From the NCBI GenBank assembly GCA_964447285.1, contig CAYURO010000007.1:117626-181625 (forward strand): a stretch of 64,000 nucleotides of DNA, given 5' to 3'. A model generated the notes under the pieces. That model was not told the origin of the DNA. It was given only the letters and a program-made list of their open reading frames with translations, and did not search any database. Every line of letters begins with the position of its first letter. Positions within the stretch are counted from its first letter, which is position 1. A program made the translations under genes and the position numbers. Positions 19,700 to 28,227 of the stretch are shown here, piece after piece. Source of the DNA: CAJBNH01 sp964447285. Lineage in GTDB: Bacteria; Myxococcota_A; UBA9042.

Positions 19700-20653
19700 A
19701 TGCACGCCAGAACCCTTCACATCGTCTGGTGGATCGCCGTGCTGACCGCCGTCGCTGCCTGCCGACGAGACCCTGCCCCATCCAAGGCCAGCGCCTCTCC
19801 TGCCGCCGACCGAACCGTCGCCACGGCCCCTGCCGCCACACCGCCGCCTGCCACCGCAGTGGCCGCACCGGCTGCTGCTGCGCCCACCACGGCAGAACCC
19901 CGCATGGATGCCTCGATCGCGTTGCACATCGCCCCGAGGGGGCAGGTCCCGTTCCGCTTGCCCAAGGTCGGTGAGCCCTCGGTGTTGCGCATCACGCCCA
20001 TCACCCGTCAGGGTGAACCTGTGCGCGATCTGGAGTTCGTTCTGGGTGCCCGCCTGACGCTAGTGGCTTTGCGCGCTGACCGAGGTTGGGCCGAGGTGAC
20101 ACGGGCGATCGAGCTGAGCGCACCGACTCGCGCCACCCACGACTTCGAGGTTACGTTTCCGACCTCAGGCAGTCACGTGCTGTTTGTCGTGTTCAAGCCG
20201 AAGGGCTACCAGATCATGGCCGTATCCGCCTTCATCACCGTCGACGGCCCCCCCGTGGTCGACATCGCGCGTCAGGACACGGTCTTGCGGTGGTCGGGGC
20301 CTGATGGTGTCGAGGCTTCGCTGCAGCCCCCCCCTGCTGGGCCGACTGCGTGCCAGCCCACCGTGCTCGCCTCGACTTGGACGCGCAAGGGGGCCCTCGC
20401 CGGCCTCGCGATCGGCCCTACCGGCGCGCGGGTCGACTATCTGGCGATCGACCCTGACCAGGGCACCGTGACTGTCGCCGTGGGGACACCAACGTCAGCC
20501 CCCCTGACGTTCCCCCGCCCGGGACCATGGAGGGTGTTCGCGCTGGCCGCCCCAAGTGACCGCAAGGCTCGCCCGTGGACCGCGCACTTTGCCCTCATGG
20601 TCGGAGGCAACGTCCCTTCCGAAGGCTGCGCGCCGCCTCCTGCAAGGCCCTGA
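19700..20653 (+). CDS. Lipoprotein of unknown function
   Basis: 317 residues from ATG 19700, CGGAG RBS. A signal peptide ends in lipobox VAAC (Cys21). A low-complexity Ala/Pro/Thr linker (25-70) is followed by a beta-strand-rich domain of about 240 residues with no recognised motif (RQGEPVRDLEFVLGARLTLVALR; HVLFVVFKPKGYQ). The latter part resembles the repeat-and-pair beta domains of copper-chaperone- or cupredoxin-like secreted proteins, but this is weak. It is the third gene on this strand after the kinase and TPR genes, 115 bp downstream; it may belong to the same functional cluster but probably has its own promoter. Confidence 0.75.
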   Translation: MHARTLHIVWWIAVLTAVAACRRDPAPSKASASPAADRTVATAPAATPPPATAVAAPAAAAPTTAEPRMDASIALHIAPRGQVPFRLPKVGEPSVLRITPITRQGEPVRDLEFVLGARLTLVALRADRGWAEVTRAIELSAPTRATHDFEVTFPTSGSHVLFVVFKPKGYQIMAVSAFITVDGPPVVDIARQDTVLRWSGPDGVEASLQPPPAGPTACQPTVLASTWTRKGALAGLAIGPTGARVDYLAIDPDQGTVTVAVGTPTSAPLTFPRPGPWRVFALAAPSDRKARPWTAHFALMVGGNVPSEGCAPPPARP

Positions 20654-20676
20654 CGCCTTCCAGCAAGCCCAAGCAC

Positions 20677-20705
20677 TTGCGCCAGACGCACATCACCCCT
20701 ACACT
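20677..20705 (+). promoter_or_regulatory. Promoter of the small basic protein gene
   Basis: TTGCGC (20677-20682), 17-bp spacer, TACACT (20700-20705). Both hexamers have at least four consensus bases and the spacing is ideal. Transcription would begin near 20712, giving a leader of about 60 bases. Confidence 0.5.
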
Positions 20706-20770
20706 TCGCCGCCCTATCCGCATCCGCGGACCCCATGGAACGGCGCCGACGCCGACAAGGAACCTGACCG

Positions 20771-20950
20771 ATGGCGAACACGAAGAACGTCCAGAACATC
20801 TCGCTCCGCAAGTCGCTGAAGCGCGCCCAGCGCCGCCGCCTCAAGGCCGTGATTGGCAGCCTCAGCACCGCGATCCGCGACAAGCTGCGCCGCGCCCGCA
20901 AGGAAAAGATGGTCGGTCTGCGTGCCTTCCTGGCCAAGGAAGCCAAGTAA
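20771..20950 (+). CDS. Small, highly basic protein (59 residues)
   Basis: ATG 20771 with AAGGAA eight bases upstream and stop TAA at 20948. The product begins MANTKNVQNISLRKS and is more than one third Lys/Arg, predicted as two helices (about 10-35 and 37-57). TAA is rare in this high-GC window and is typical of highly expressed genes. A clear promoter lies upstream. The start MANT/K-rich pattern recalls ribosomal protein bS20, but length and sequence do not match, so it is more likely an unknown nucleic-acid- or ribosome-associated protein. It sits alone between convergent genes. Confidence 0.75.
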   Translation: MANTKNVQNISLRKSLKRAQRRRLKAVIGSLSTAIRDKLRRARKEKMVGLRAFLAKEAK

Positions 20951-21042
20951 GGTCCGCCGACGCGATCTGGCCGCAACCCGGATCCGCTCTGCCAGAACCC
21001 CACCCCGTCACGCGGCTGCAAGCGAAGCCGCCTGCGACGGAG

Positions 21043-21639
21043 CTAAGGTCGGCGGTAGTTCTCGACGATGTACAGATAGCCTTCCCCGGCGCGCACGATG
21101 CCGACGCCGACGTGCGTCACTTCGGGGTCCAAGATGTTGGCGCGGTGGTTCGCCTCGAACGCCGGCTCATCAAGAAACAGCTGGTGCGCCGACTCGATCG
21201 AAAACGTCTTGGCGATATTCTCGCTGATTCTCCGCCACGTCAGCCCCGCGCCCTCGATGCGGTTTTGCAACGTCGCGCCATCTGGAGTCACGTGGTCGAA
21301 GTAGCCGCGCCGGGCCATGTCTGCCGCGTGCGACCGCGCAACCTCAGCTAGCGCCGGGTCCCAAATGAGCGGCTGCGCCCGCCCCTTCGTTTCTCGGTCA
21401 TACTGCGGACTTGCGCGTGCCTGATCGATCAACTGCACCATCCGCCGCTCGAGGAGGTCCGTCGCCTCCTGCGGGCCGTCCTGAGAGGGAGGCGTCACCC
21501 ACACGCGCCGATAGCCGTGAGGGTGGCCTGTCTCTGGCTTGTCCTCGCGGAGCTGAGCGGAACCGCACGCGGTCAACGCCACCGACACCGCCAGGGCAAG
21601 CAGAACCTCCAGGCCCGAGGATGGGTTGCGACGGTTCAT
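21043..21639 (-). CDS. CAP/SCP-domain lipoprotein
   Basis: 198 residues. The signal peptide ends in lipobox LTAC (Cys25). After a linker the CAP (SCP/PR-1) domain fills about 60-198: helix ERRMVQLIDQARA, WDPALAEVARSHAADMARRGYFDHVTPDGAT (first CAP His), ISENIAKTF, and HRANILDPEVTHVGVGIV (second His). These are the standard bacterial CAP signature segments. Bacterial CAP proteins are extracellular and mostly of unknown activity. The gene starts 4 bp after apaG ends, so the two are likely co-transcribed. Confidence 0.92.
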   Translation of the reverse strand: MNRRNPSSGLEVLLALAVSVALTACGSAQLREDKPETGHPHGYRRVWVTPPSQDGPQEATDLLERRMVQLIDQARASPQYDRETKGRAQPLIWDPALAEVARSHAADMARRGYFDHVTPDGATLQNRIEGAGLTWRRISENIAKTFSIESAHQLFLDEPAFEANHRANILDPEVTHVGVGIVRAGEGYLYIVENYRRP

Positions 21640-21643
21640 GACG

Positions 21644-22033
21644 CTAATTCACCGCCATGGGGTCTGCGAGCGTGAAGGGTGCTATCAGCGCATCGAAGGT
21701 TTCGCCGTCCTCCGCGACCATCTGATAGGTGCCGTGCATGGTGCCGACCGGACTGTCCAGCGGACACCCCGACGTGTACTGAAAGCCCTCGTTCGGACGC
21801 AAGCTGGGCTGCTGACCGACCACGCCAGCGCCGCGCACCGTCTGCACCTTGCCCTCCGCGTTTGTGATGACCCAGTGGCGGCTGACCAACTGCACGGTGC
21901 GCTCACTCAGGTTGCTGACGGTGATCTGGTAGGTGAAGAACCAGTGCCCCTGTTCGGGAACCGACTGTTGCGGGTCGTAGCGGGCGGAGACGTCGATCTG
22001 GATGCCACGGGTGTTGGCGCTGGAGGTATACAT
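21644..22033 (-). CDS. apaG: ApaG protein
   Basis: 129 residues from ATG 22033; a TTG at 22069 would add 12 residues but the E. coli protein (125 aa) fits the ATG. A single fibronectin-III/Ig-like beta domain with the family signatures YTSGCPLDSPVGTMHGTYQM, VSRHWVITNAEGKVQTVRGAGVVGQQP and FTYQITVSNLSERTVQL. ApaG (CO2+/Mg2+ efflux-linked in old literature) is thought to bind nucleotides or pyrophosphate; the exact role is unclear. It lies between the large kinase gene upstream (68 bp) and the CAP lipoprotein gene (4 bp). Confidence 0.93.
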   Translation of the reverse strand: MYTSSANTRGIQIDVSARYDPQQSVPEQGHWFFTYQITVSNLSERTVQLVSRHWVITNAEGKVQTVRGAGVVGQQPSLRPNEGFQYTSGCPLDSPVGTMHGTYQMVAEDGETFDALIAPFTLADPMAVN

Positions 22034-22101
22034 GCTGGGGATTGTCGCGGCGACCGGGTGAGGAGGCAACCCGGAACGGGCAACTGGACGTGACGACTGG
22101 C

Positions 22102-24738
22102 CTACGGCTGCCCGACAGAGGAGTGGACGGCGACCGGACGCGCAGCGGCCTTGGGGGCGCGGGCGGCGGCGGGAGCGCCTGGGCGGGCAACGGCCTTGGC
22201 GGCGGGCTTGGCAGTCGTCTTGACGACGGGCTTGGCAGTGGACTTGACGACGGGCTTGACCACCGACTTGACGGCCGGCTTGACGGCTGACTTCGCCTGA
22301 GTCTTGACGACGGGCTTCGCGGGGGCCTTCACCGTCTGCTTGGTGGCAGACTTGACGACGGGCTTGGTCACAGCCTTCGCGGTGGTCTTTCCGGTCACTT
22401 TGACAGCGGGCTTGGCAACCGGCTTCACGACAACCTTGGCGGGCGACTTGGCCACCGGCTTGACGGCAGCACCCCCGGAGACCTTGGCGACGGGTTTGAC
22501 GACGGCCTTGGGCGCGATCTCAACCTTGCTTCCCGGCTTGGCGACCGTCGGCCGACCTTCGCCAACGTCTGCCTTGGGAGCAGTCTTCTGGGCGATGGGA
22601 TTGTCCTGTGCGGGCTTGGCGACAACGTCCACCTTCACCGCAAGCTCGGGCTTGGCAGAAGACTGAGGCTTGGCCACGACATCAGGCTTCGCAGCCGTCG
22701 CAGGCTTGGCGGCGGCCTCGGGCTTGGAAATGGCCACGACCTTCGCGGGTGCATCGACCTTCGGGGTGGCGGTGGGCTTGGCAGCGGGATCCGGCTGGAC
22801 GACGGGGGCCACCTTGGCCACGGGCGCAGGTTTGGCGGCCAGCTCCGGCTTCTCCTTGGGCTCTGCGGACTTCGGCGTCGGCTTCTCGACTTTCTCCAGC
22901 GGCTTGCCGGCCCACGCCGCACGCTCGGCGTTCTCTTCGACCATGCGCTGGGCAACCCGTTCGGCGCGGGCCTGACGGTCAGCAAGCTCAACGGGCGACG
23001 GGGGCAGCGCCTTCTCAACCGGCCTGTCCTGACGGGCGCTGGTCTTGGTGCCCGACGGTGCCATGTCCAATAGCGACGACTTCTTGGCGGAAGAGTCACG
23101 CGCTTGCGACACAGGCGAAATGGCCTCGGCCGAAACCGGAGCGGTGGCGTCAGAGCGGGCAACAGCGGGCTCGTCCTCGTCCCACAAGCTCGCCACCATG
23201 TCATCCCGCAGCTCAGGCAGCCGCACCTGAATGCCGACGACCTCGAGGAGCACGGCAAACGCAACCAGCGCACCGCACGACCACGCGACGATGCTGGCCA
23301 TCGCCAGACCCTTCTGTTCGGGGGTCAGCTTTCTCGACGCGACGAGGGTCTGGCCGTTCGCGGCCGTGCGCTGCCTCGAGGCCGCGGACGGTGCCGAGGT
23401 CACGCCGGTCAGGCCGGTACTCGCATCAGCGACCGGCAGGCGCGGGCTCGACATGCGAGGCTTGGCGGATGCCGCGTCGTCAGGCGCATACGACTTGCCG
23501 ACCACGACCTCAGCGGGAAGCATGTCCGACCGGCTGGGGCGGGACGGACGGGGCATCGGCTCTCGAACCCCTGTCACTGGCTTCATTTCCGCCGCGGGGG
23601 CGTCCCAGGCGATGCGTCCGTCGGGGCGGTCGTTGCGCAGGCGGTGCATGCGGGCCTGCACATTCAGGTCCGTGCGCCCCATTTGGCTGGGACGCAGGGC
23701 TGACAGCGGCTCGGCGGCGACCTCACGGGCTCGCGCGCGGCTGGGGCTGTCGACGTCCTGGTCCAGAAATAGGCGCTGATCCCGCTGCTTGCTGCGGCTG
23801 GCGTCGGGCAGGTCGAGCAGACCCAGCAGCGCCTCAGGGCTGTAGTGGGTGCGCGAGGCCTTGTGAATGCGCTCCATCGCCGCAAGCATGGCGTCGGCAG
23901 ACTGAAAGCGGTCCTCAGCCTTGGGTGCCAGCGACTTCATCAGCCAGTTGCGCACGTCTTCCGGCAGCCGACCGAACTTGGCGCTGAACTCGAACTGTCC
24001 GGTGCGAGCGCGCTCGTGCAGCACTTCGGTGGTGCCGGGTCCGAACAGTGGTTGGCCCGTCAGCATCTCGTAGGCGACGGCCCCCAGCGCATACAAGTCG
24101 GCGCGCGCGTCCACCTGAACGCCGGCAGCCTGCTCTGGCGCCATGTAGTGCATCTTGCCCTTGACCGTGCCGGTGCGGGTGCGGTCTGAGCGGTGGGCGC
24201 CACGGGCGATGCCGAAGTCGGTCAGCTTGATCAGGGGCTGGCGAGAGATCAGGAGGTTTTGCGGGCTGATGTCGCGGTGCACGATGCCCAGACCGCGGCC
24301 ATTGCGCGACTTGTAGCCGTGGATATAGCGCAGCGCGGTCAGTGCCTGGCGCAGGATCTCGAAGGCGGGCCCCTGAGGCATGGTCACGCGATTGAGCCGA
24401 TGCGCGACGAGCAGTTGCGCCAAGTCACGGCCGTCGACGAGCTCCATCGCAAGATAGTGGGCGCCATCGACCTCACCCACTTCGTACACGCGGACGACGT
24501 TCGGATGCTCAAACTGCTGGGCGATGCGACCTTCGTCCTTGAACATCCGGATGAAGTCAGAGTTCTCGGACAGGTGCTCGTGCAGGATCTTCAGGGCCAG
24601 CGGCTTGCCGTGCAGCGGATCGTTCTCGCCGACCTCTGCCCGATAGACGGTGGCCATGCCGCCCGAGGCCACCTTGGCCGTGAGCAAGAAGCGCCCAAAG
24701 GGGCGCTGCGGATTCAGCGAGCCCGAGATCATCGCCAT
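22102..24738 (-). CDS. Membrane Ser/Thr kinase with histone-H1-like extracytoplasmic tail
   Basis: 878 residues from ATG 24738 (ATG 24732 also possible). The Hanks kinase domain occupies about 13-295: ASGGMATVY loop, Lys50, HRDISPQN (154-161, the variant common in myxobacterial kinases), DFGIAR (174-179), APE (200-202). A polar linker leads to one membrane helix (about 478-503). The outer part, 504-878, becomes a Lys/Ala/Pro/Val repeat in its last 230 residues (AKPVVK, KPAVKS), much like histone H1 or Pseudomonas AlgP tails. If topology is right, this polycation lies outside the membrane. Upstream of apaG on the same strand, so possibly in one transcript. Confidence 0.9.
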   Translation of the reverse strand: MAMISGSLNPQRPFGRFLLTAKVASGGMATVYRAEVGENDPLHGKPLALKILHEHLSENSDFIRMFKDEGRIAQQFEHPNVVRVYEVGEVDGAHYLAMELVDGRDLAQLLVAHRLNRVTMPQGPAFEILRQALTALRYIHGYKSRNGRGLGIVHRDISPQNLLISRQPLIKLTDFGIARGAHRSDRTRTGTVKGKMHYMAPEQAAGVQVDARADLYALGAVAYEMLTGQPLFGPGTTEVLHERARTGQFEFSAKFGRLPEDVRNWLMKSLAPKAEDRFQSADAMLAAMERIHKASRTHYSPEALLGLLDLPDASRSKQRDQRLFLDQDVDSPSRARAREVAAEPLSALRPSQMGRTDLNVQARMHRLRNDRPDGRIAWDAPAAEMKPVTGVREPMPRPSRPSRSDMLPAEVVVGKSYAPDDAASAKPRMSSPRLPVADASTGLTGVTSAPSAASRQRTAANGQTLVASRKLTPEQKGLAMASIVAWSCGALVAFAVLLEVVGIQVRLPELRDDMVASLWDEDEPAVARSDATAPVSAEAISPVSQARDSSAKKSSLLDMAPSGTKTSARQDRPVEKALPPSPVELADRQARAERVAQRMVEENAERAAWAGKPLEKVEKPTPKSAEPKEKPELAAKPAPVAKVAPVVQPDPAAKPTATPKVDAPAKVVAISKPEAAAKPATAAKPDVVAKPQSSAKPELAVKVDVVAKPAQDNPIAQKTAPKADVGEGRPTVAKPGSKVEIAPKAVVKPVAKVSGGAAVKPVAKSPAKVVVKPVAKPAVKVTGKTTAKAVTKPVVKSATKQTVKAPAKPVVKTQAKSAVKPAVKSVVKPVVKSTAKPVVKTTAKPAAKAVARPGAPAAARAPKAAARPVAVHSSVGQP
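22185..22520 (-). repeat. Short-period coding repeat (Lys/Ala/Pro/Val tail)
   Basis: Repeats of a 12-18 base unit related to AAGCCCGTCGTCAAG encode KPVVK-like pentads in the kinase tail. The array is imperfect and in frame. Such tracts expand and contract easily, so length polymorphism between strains is likely. Confidence 0.8.
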
Positions 24739-24910
24739 GGACCACCCGACCGGTTGCCGGAGCACGCTCACCCGACTTCGGGCGCACGCACTCAAGGGCT
24801 GAAGCTATCGGTTGGCGGGCTACGGTCCAGTTTTTCGCGCGGTGGGCGTCTGGGCAATGACTCGGGCTCGAAAACAGCCCGAATTGCGATCGCCGGAACA
24901 GGCAAAACCG

Positions 24911-24929
24911 CAACATAGTCCAGATGTTG
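24911..24929 (-). terminator. Weak terminator-like hairpin after pepP
   Basis: CAACAT and ATGTTG form a 6-bp stem with a 7-base loop directly after the pepP stop codon; on the minus strand CGGTTTTG follows. The stem is short and the T-run has only four bases. A second 6-bp hairpin (24863-24881) lies further downstream without a T-run. The 193-bp gap must also hold the kinase promoter. Confidence 0.3.
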
Positions 24930-24931
24930 AA

Positions 24932-26284
24932 TCAGGCGTGCTGCGCACCCGGCAGGACCACCCGCGACACAAACCGCGGACCGCTCCCGACCATGGCCTC
25001 GATGTCATTGATTTCCTTGACGCATTCTGCCGTGAGCACTTCCGGCGCCCCGCCCGTCACCAGCACGTCGTCTTCGATGCGCACGCCGATGCCGCGGAAC
25101 TCCGCCGGTGCCTTCTCGTCGTCCTCCGCGATGTACAGACCGGGCTCGATCGTCAGGACCATGCCCGGCGTCAGTGGGCGCCACTCGCCCTTGGCTCGGT
25201 AGGTTCCGACGTCGTGCACGTCCATGCCCAACCAGTGGCTGGTCCTGTGCATGTAGTAGCGACGGAAGCTGTTGTCGGCGATGAGCGCGTCGACCTCACC
25301 CTGAAGCAGCCCGATCCGCACCATGCCCTCGGTCAGCAGGCGCACCGTCAGGTCGTGCACGTCCTGAACCGATTTGTCGGTGCGGCAGGCGTCGATGGCT
25401 TCCTTCTGCGCGTGCAGGACAACCTCGTAGACCAGCCGCTGCGCCGGCGTAAAGCGACCCGAAGCCGGGAACGTGCGCGTGATATCCGCAGATTGATAGC
25501 GGTACTCGGCGCCCGCGTCGATCAGCACCAGGTCCTGTGCGCCGATCTGCATGCGGTTCGTATTGTAGTGCAGGATCGTCGCGTTGGCGCCCGCGGCCAC
25601 AATCGAGCTGTACCCTACCCGGTCCGCCCCTGCTGCCTTGAAGACGTACTCGATGGCGGCTTGCAGTTCGCGCTCTCCCAACCCCGCGGCCGACAAGCGC
25701 ATGGCCTCGTTGTGCGCGTGGGCGGTGATCGACGCAGCTGTGCGCATGTCCGCCAGTGCTTCGTCGTCCTTGTGCAGACGCATCTCGCCAAGAACGGCGG
25801 CGGGGTCGGTCCAGTGGTCTGGCCCGTCCAGACCCAGCCGGGGCTGCAGACGATGGCGGCGAACCGCGCGAATCACCTTCTGGTCCAAGTCGGGGTCCCG
25901 ACCCAGCGTGAAGCAAACCTGTTTGGCGTTCTCGCACAGCCGCGCCAGCTCAACCTCGAAGGTATCGACCAGAAACGCCTTGTCGGCGTTGTAGTCGGCC
26001 ACGGCTCCTTCGACCCCGGCCCGACGGCCGGTCCACGTCTCCGCGTCCCGGTCGCGCGGCCGCACGAACAACACGGTCTCCTCGCCTTCGCGACCGGGAG
26101 CCAGCACAAGCAGGCTGTCGGGCTCATCGAACCCGGTCAGGAACCAGAAGTCGCTGTCCTGCCTGAAGTCGTGCTCGACGTCGCTGTTGCGCGAAACCAT
26201 GTGCGCGCCGGGGATGACGAGGATCGAACCGGTGCCATACGCGTCCATCAAATGGCGGCGGCGACGGACAAAGGGGGTGGACAT
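24932..26284 (-). CDS. pepP: Xaa-Pro aminopeptidase (M24B, aminopeptidase P)
   Basis: 450 residues from ATG 26284, with AGGAG at ideal distance. Removes an N-terminal residue preceding proline. An N-terminal creatinase-like domain (1-165) is followed by the pita-bread catalytic fold with all five dimetal ligands visible: LIDAGAEYRYQSADITRTFP (two Asp), HRTSHWLGMDVHD (His), TIEPGLY (Glu) and GVRIEDDVLVT (Glu). Length matches the PepP subfamily (about 440). The frame runs on upstream to 27031 but that stretch is antisense to another gene. Divergent from the Ala-rich lipoprotein gene. Confidence 0.95.
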   Translation of the reverse strand: MSTPFVRRRRHLMDAYGTGSILVIPGAHMVSRNSDVEHDFRQDSDFWFLTGFDEPDSLLVLAPGREGEETVLFVRPRDRDAETWTGRRAGVEGAVADYNADKAFLVDTFEVELARLCENAKQVCFTLGRDPDLDQKVIRAVRRHRLQPRLGLDGPDHWTDPAAVLGEMRLHKDDEALADMRTAASITAHAHNEAMRLSAAGLGERELQAAIEYVFKAAGADRVGYSSIVAAGANATILHYNTNRMQIGAQDLVLIDAGAEYRYQSADITRTFPASGRFTPAQRLVYEVVLHAQKEAIDACRTDKSVQDVHDLTVRLLTEGMVRIGLLQGEVDALIADNSFRRYYMHRTSHWLGMDVHDVGTYRAKGEWRPLTPGMVLTIEPGLYIAEDDEKAPAEFRGIGVRIEDDVLVTGGAPEVLTAECVKEINDIEAMVGSGPRFVSRVVLPGAQHA

Positions 26285-26453
26285 GGAGGCTCCTGTTGCG
26301 CGTTCTCTGCCGAGTTCGAAGCGGTCGGGCCGGATGCGCGTTGGGATGGCGTGGTAGTGCTTTCTGCGTCGGGACGCAACCCGGGGCGGCCGAGGATGAG
26401 GGGGGCGGAGGGCCAAATGGGTCCGGCTTCCCTGACGCTGGGGGTGAGAACCG

Positions 26454-26482
26454 TTGACTTGAGTCGGGTGTGCTCCCATCAT
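26454..26482 (+). promoter_or_regulatory. Candidate promoter of the Ala-rich lipoprotein gene
   Basis: TTGACT (26454-26459), 17-bp spacer, CATCAT (26477-26482). The -35 is near consensus and the -10 matches four of six bases. It lies in the 249-bp divergent region between pepP and the plus-strand gene at 26534. Confidence 0.35.
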
Positions 26483-26533
26483 GCCCGGCTCGTGTGCGCG
26501 CGACAGTGTCTGCGCGCCAGGCAAGAGGCGACA

Positions 26534-28117
26534 ATGGTCTGGTCGACGTTTCAGGTGCAGAGGCAGGAACTTGCGACGGGCACCGTTCGGCTGGCCCTGG
26601 CAGCAGTCGCGCTTGGGCTGTGGACCACGTCGTGTGGTGGCGCGGGCTTCGAGCGGATGACTGCGAATAAATACCGGGCCTTGCCGCTGGGAACCGTGGT
26701 GCGCATCGCTGCGTCCGAGCACGATCTGCCCCAGCCGACGGTGCTGGTGGGTGTGCTGCGCACGACGACCAAGGGCGACCCGGCCGACCGACCGGCCGCA
26801 GAAGTGACCCTGAAGAAGTTCGCGGGACGCTTTGGCTGCGATGCAGTCGCTGAGATCGTGTCGATCCGCCGCGAAGTGAAGTCGACGCGGCGCAACAAGA
26901 CCTTGGGCGCCAACGGCGTGCCGGTCTACATCGATGAGGTCGTGATCAACCCCGAGCACGACTGGGAAGGCAGGTGCATTCGCACCGCCGACGCCCCGGT
27001 CGACCCCGTGTCTGCTCCCGGCAAGAGCCAAGGCACTCCTGCCACCGGCAAGTCGTCCGGCAACGCCGCAGACCGCGCTGCGTCAGAGCGAGCCGCCGCA
27101 GACCGTTCCGCTGCCCAGAAGGCTCTGGCCGAGCGCAAGGCGGCCGACAAGGAAGCGGCTGAGCGCGCAAGTGCCGACCGGGCCGCCGCCGAAAAGGCGC
27201 TGTCTGACCGTGCTGCCGCTGAGCGCGCGCTGGCTTCCCGCGCCGCCGCAGAGAAGGCCGCTGCGGAGAAGGCTGCGGGTGAGCGGACTGGTGGCCCCAA
27301 GGTCGACTACGCCGCAGTCGAAAGAGCCGCTGCCGAACGGGCCGCTGCCGAACAAGCTGCTGCAGACAAGGCCGCGGCTGAGAAGGCGCTTGCTGAACGC
27401 GGTCGTGGGGGGGCATTGGAGCGCGCCGCCGCTGAACGCGCTGCTGCCGAGCGCGCGTCGGCCGACAAGACCAGTGCCGAGAAGGCGGCCGCGGAACGCA
27501 TCGCCGCTGAGCGAGCTTCGGCCGAACGGGCTGCGGCTGAACGCGCCGCTGCTGAGAAGGCCGCCGCAGCAGAGCGACCGGTCGCTCCGCCGCCCGAGAC
27601 GTATGACCCCAAGATCGCAAGCGAAGTCGCACGCGCCTTCATCGGGTTCAGCGACTGGATGGTCAGGGCGAACGTGGACAAGCTGTGCGCCGCCTTCGAC
27701 GACACCGTGGCCATCGACATCACCGCCGGCCAACCGAAGATGCGCATCAAGCAGGAGTTCACGACAGCTGAGGCGTGCGAGTCCGTGCGCAACGGCGAAT
27801 TGGCCAACTACGTGCGTGACCTGGGACCGGCGGAAGTGCACGCCGACGTGGCTACCCTGATCCCGACGCTGTTTGGCATCCACCGCGGGGCCTACCTGCG
27901 GCTGGACGACCAGCTGCAGAAGAAGTACTCGGAAGAGCTGGCGAAGCAGCGTGAAGGCAAGAAGCCGCTGGCGTGCACGATGTACAACGTGGTGCCGGCG
28001 GGCGAGTTGTTCCGCGTGTCGCTAACGTGCACAGGCGTGGCCAACTTCCGCCTGCTGTTGCGTCGGGCGGCTGAGAACAACTTCAAGATCGTGCAGTTCT
28101 CTCACTCGCGCCAGTAG
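26534..28117 (+). CDS. Exported protein with a long Ala-rich charged helix
   Basis: 527 residues from ATG 26534 (AGAGG RBS). A signal peptide ends near TTSC-GG, a weak lipobox, so lipid anchoring is uncertain. Residues 40-160 form a compact domain of unknown type. Residues about 175-355 are an uninterrupted run of AAERAAAEKAA-type heptad-like repeats, expected to be one long helix as in TolA. The C-terminal domain (about 360-527, starting YDPKIASEVARAF) is globular and unrecognised. The helix would span tens of nanometres, fitting a periplasm-spanning linker. The open frame extends far upstream, antisense to pepP; that part is not coding. Confidence 0.8.
   Translation: MVWSTFQVQRQELATGTVRLALAAVALGLWTTSCGGAGFERMTANKYRALPLGTVVRIAASEHDLPQPTVLVGVLRTTTKGDPADRPAAEVTLKKFAGRFGCDAVAEIVSIRREVKSTRRNKTLGANGVPVYIDEVVINPEHDWEGRCIRTADAPVDPVSAPGKSQGTPATGKSSGNAADRAASERAAADRSAAQKALAERKAADKEAAERASADRAAAEKALSDRAAAERALASRAAAEKAAAEKAAGERTGGPKVDYAAVERAAAERAAAEQAAADKAAAEKALAERGRGGALERAAAERAAAERASADKTSAEKAAAERIAAERASAERAAAERAAAEKAAAAERPVAPPPETYDPKIASEVARAFIGFSDWMVRANVDKLCAAFDDTVAIDITAGQPKMRIKQEFTTAEACESVRNGELANYVRDLGPAEVHADVATLIPTLFGIHRGAYLRLDDQLQKKYSEELAKQREGKKPLACTMYNVVPAGELFRVSLTCTGVANFRLLLRRAAENNFKIVQFSHSRQ
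27070..27590 (+). repeat. Coding repeats of the Ala-rich helix
   Basis: Imperfect 15-30 base units such as GCCGCTGAGCGCGCC encode AAERA. Their periodicity makes long open frames appear in several other reading frames on both strands; these are not genes. Confidence 0.8.
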
Positions 28118-28227
28118 CCTCGCGTCCGAATTCCCCTCCCCCGCATCGCCTGAACCGCCCTTGCGCCGCATCGCCACCGATGGCGGGCGATGGTAGGCTC
28201 GTGCGACCACTCAACGCGAGGTCGCCC

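Noticed and set aside
20771..20950. Ribosomal protein bS20
   Set aside because: The start and basic character are similar but it is too short (59 against about 87) and does not align past the first residues.
21012..21031. Hairpin GCGGCT/AGCCGC as bidirectional terminator
   Set aside because: The stem has 6 bp with an 8-base loop and no T-run on either side.
22185..22520. Repeat array considered as CRISPR
   Set aside because: Units are short, in frame and encode KPVVK-like peptides; there are no unique spacers or cas genes.
24812..26533. Upstream extension of the Ala-rich lipoprotein frame
   Set aside because: Antisense to pepP, which has all metal ligands and a good RBS; the true start is ATG 26534 with its own RBS and signal peptide.
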